From the NCBI GenBank assembly GCA_977006965.1, contig CDRMUB010000001.1, positions 248,001 to 312,000 of the forward strand: 64,000 nt of DNA, given 5' to 3'. The notes under the pieces were generated by a model that ran no database searches, was not told the DNA's origin, and saw only the letters and a list, made by a program, of their open reading frames with translations. The translations under genes were made by a program, and so were the position numbers. Shown piece by piece: positions 62,431-64,000 of this stretch. Every line of letters starts with the position of its first letter. The stretch's first letter is position 1. The DNA is from Phymatolithon calcareum. Taxonomy: Eukaryota; Rhodophyta; Florideophyceae; Hapalidiales.

Positions 62431-64000
62431 CTATTTTTTCTGCTTCGTGCGCCTGTCTTTCCCATCACCTCCGGATGCTTTCCTCTTTTCAGCTTTTTGA
62501 GGGCGAGGAGAAGAGGTCTCCGAGGGAATGCCTTTCGAGGACCCCGGAGCACTTGCTTTGGAGGACTTTGGCGCCGAGTCCTTGGACTTGTTAGACGTTC
62601 CACTGTCGACCTCCTTTTTGACTTTGACAATAGTAGCGGTAGCTTCATCTTCGCTGCTACTTTCGTCTTCACCGCTGTCATTCTCGCTCTCGCTGTTCTC
62701 AGGAGTGTCCTTTTGCTTCATGGCAGTGGAGCCAGTGGGCTTTTTCAAGGTCATTTGTTTGGGAGTAGGAGGAGTCCCTGGTGGAACCGGAGAAGATATG
62801 GTCACCTTTGGACTGCCTGGACTGCCTGGACTGGACTCCGGAGGGGGTGTGGAAGTCTTAGTACGGACAACTTGCTTTCCCCTGGTTACGCGAGGCTTGT
62901 TTTTGTCTTCAGATTGAGCGGAAGACGACTCGGGAATAACGTGCTCAGACGGAAAGAGAACGTGAGTTTTGTAGCTGTCGAAGTTCAAGAGTCCACGCTC
63001 GCACTGGAGAGAATCCCTGAGAAGACCGTTTGACACACGGCGGAGGGTGTCACCTTTCTCGAGAAGGATGGGAGTGAAGAGCGCGCTGGGGGCGGTCGCT
63101 GACGGAACGGCAGAACGGACAGGGCCGTAGGCGGATGGAGTGTTCTCGGCTTTAGTGTAGGGGAGAACAAAAGCCCAGTTCATCGAGTTCATTCCCTCAA
63201 ATCCCCAAGCCTCATAGCCCGTGCATTTGTCGAGAGTAGAAGCCGGTAGTGAGGTGTACAGTCGAAGACGGTCCTCGTGAGCAGGATCTAACCAGGCTTT
63301 CGGAAAGTCACGCGTACCGGACTCGTCGATGTACGCGTCTGCAGCCATGGGATTGTGGGGGTTGTCGTCGTACGTGATGAGGAGCTTTTCCATACCACCA
63401 ACATTGGTATGATTAGACATGTTGGCGCTATAGAACCCACTCACGCCATGTAGAATGTTTAAGAACGCGGTGGTGTCGTCCTTGTTCAACTTTACGTTGG
63501 AGAGAGTAGTCTTGAATGAGACGAGGTTTGAAGGGCGGTATTCTGGGTACCAGATTCAGACCATACTGGTCACTTGGCTGGGGACTTTCACTTTTGGACC
63601 TTCCGGTTTCTCAAGAGGTTGGTATGAGCCCGGCGATAGGGAATACCCGTATAGCGCGTTTACAGCCAGAGTTGTGGGTACGGCATGTTGCATGAGCAAA
63701 GAGCCGATCCAAATCTTGTCGGCAAGGCCTTTCGCGACGCTCTTGTGGTTCAGCGTCGTCCAGACTATCTTGTAGATTTGAAAGTCGGCGCCATCGGGGC
63801 GGTTGAACTTGATGAACGGCACTTCGTGGACAGGGCCTTGCACTTGAGCACGAGTGAAGAGCTCCCTGTTCATCGCCTCGCTTGTAGTGATGTCGAGCTC
63901 AGTATCCTCAAAAGCTGGAGAGCTGATGATGAGCGCGTTGTTCAGGACGCCGAGAAGACCAGTGAACCCCGTTCCGATACGAAACGGATTCTTCGTCTTG
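62431..64000 (-). CDS. uncharacterised protein with Ser/Pro/acidic-basic tail; runs off the right edge
   Basis: A minus-strand frame is open from the window edge to a TGA at 63,556-63,558, and the same frame continues without another stop to 62,431. The upper part reads like a globular protein (PVHEVPFIKFNRPDGADFQI, DKIWIGSLLMQHAVPTTLAV). After the TGA it continues IWYPEYRPSNLVSFKTTL and NILHGVSGFYSANMSNH. The last ~170 codons are a disordered tail rich in Ser, Pro, Lys and Glu with collagen-like GSPGSPK. I recognise no family. It converges on the recombinase-helicase gene 570 bp away and could belong to the same mobile unit or be the flanking host gene. The TGA is either a disabling mutation or a readthrough site; a shorter product could start at Met 63,489. 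Confidence 0.6.

Noticed and set aside
62497-63033. 178-codon plus-strand frame opposite the convergent gene
   Set aside because: It is the complement of the low-complexity tail of the minus-strand frame, which has the better protein-like composition and continues upstream.
1-64000. Telomeric repeat tracts near the RecQ-like gene
   Set aside because: Fungal relatives of such helicases are telomere-linked, but I found no telomere-type short repeat runs in the window.

Overview
The window looks like nuclear DNA of an intron-poor, repeat-rich eukaryote, most likely a florideophyte red alga of the Chondrus type. This rests on long unspliced reading frames, a eukaryotic PP2A B55 subunit, NB-ARC, Sel1-repeat and WD40 gene families, a eukaryote-type 5S rRNA sequence, and many LINE, copia and SINE relics. 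The species is an inference; nothing in the window proves it.

Layout. 0-20 kb is a transposon graveyard: a decayed Ty1/copia pol (0.3-1.7 kb), several 5'-truncated copies of one LINE family (2.4, 3.4-4.6, 11.2-14.8 kb), a composite SINE made of a 5S rRNA head, a tRNA-like 3' half and the LINE tail (7.1-7.4 kb), and two decayed copies of a large tyrosine-recombinase/helicase gene (10.3-10.8 and 14.8-19.7 kb). 21.1-23.3 kb is an element with long inverted termini. 23.6-30.7 kb holds a broken NLR-type N-terminus, a frameshifted Sel1-repeat gene, an intact PP2A B55 gene, a broken trypsin-like protease with a PDZ-like segment, and a second Sel1 remnant. 31-42 kb holds LINE fragments, an RT/WD40 chimera, a minisatellite, a second SINE-like family and a segmental duplication of an unknown coiled-coil gene. 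42.6-44.5 kb is an open NB-ARC (NLR-like) gene. 44.5-52.3 kb is mostly decayed sequence with a TSD-flanked short element at 49.9 kb.

The most remarkable locus is 52.3-62.1 kb. A 4.6-kb array of 315/335-bp units, each carrying a 10-bp-phased array of GTNNCA-like motifs followed by six GTCA motifs at exactly 9-bp spacing, leads directly into a 1,585-codon open gene. Its product joins N-terminal C2H2 fingers, a tyrosine-recombinase catalytic set (R609, H743-x-x-R746, H790, Y799), a RecQ-like helicase (DEAH, QACGRGGRDG) and a C-terminal CCHC knuckle. Two identical 17-bp palindromes follow the gene, and a convergent uncharacterised gene runs off the right edge. I read this as a candidate single-protein recombinase-helicase mobile element with its own iteron-like cis array. 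The decayed copies at 10 and 15-20 kb show that it is a dispersed family.

Insertion order can be read in places. The LINE at 12.8-14.8 kb carries exact target-site duplications and entered an older LINE relic lying beside the decayed recombinase-helicase copy. The SINE has a 14-bp target-site duplication and shares its 3' end with the LINE, which implies mobilisation by the LINE machinery.
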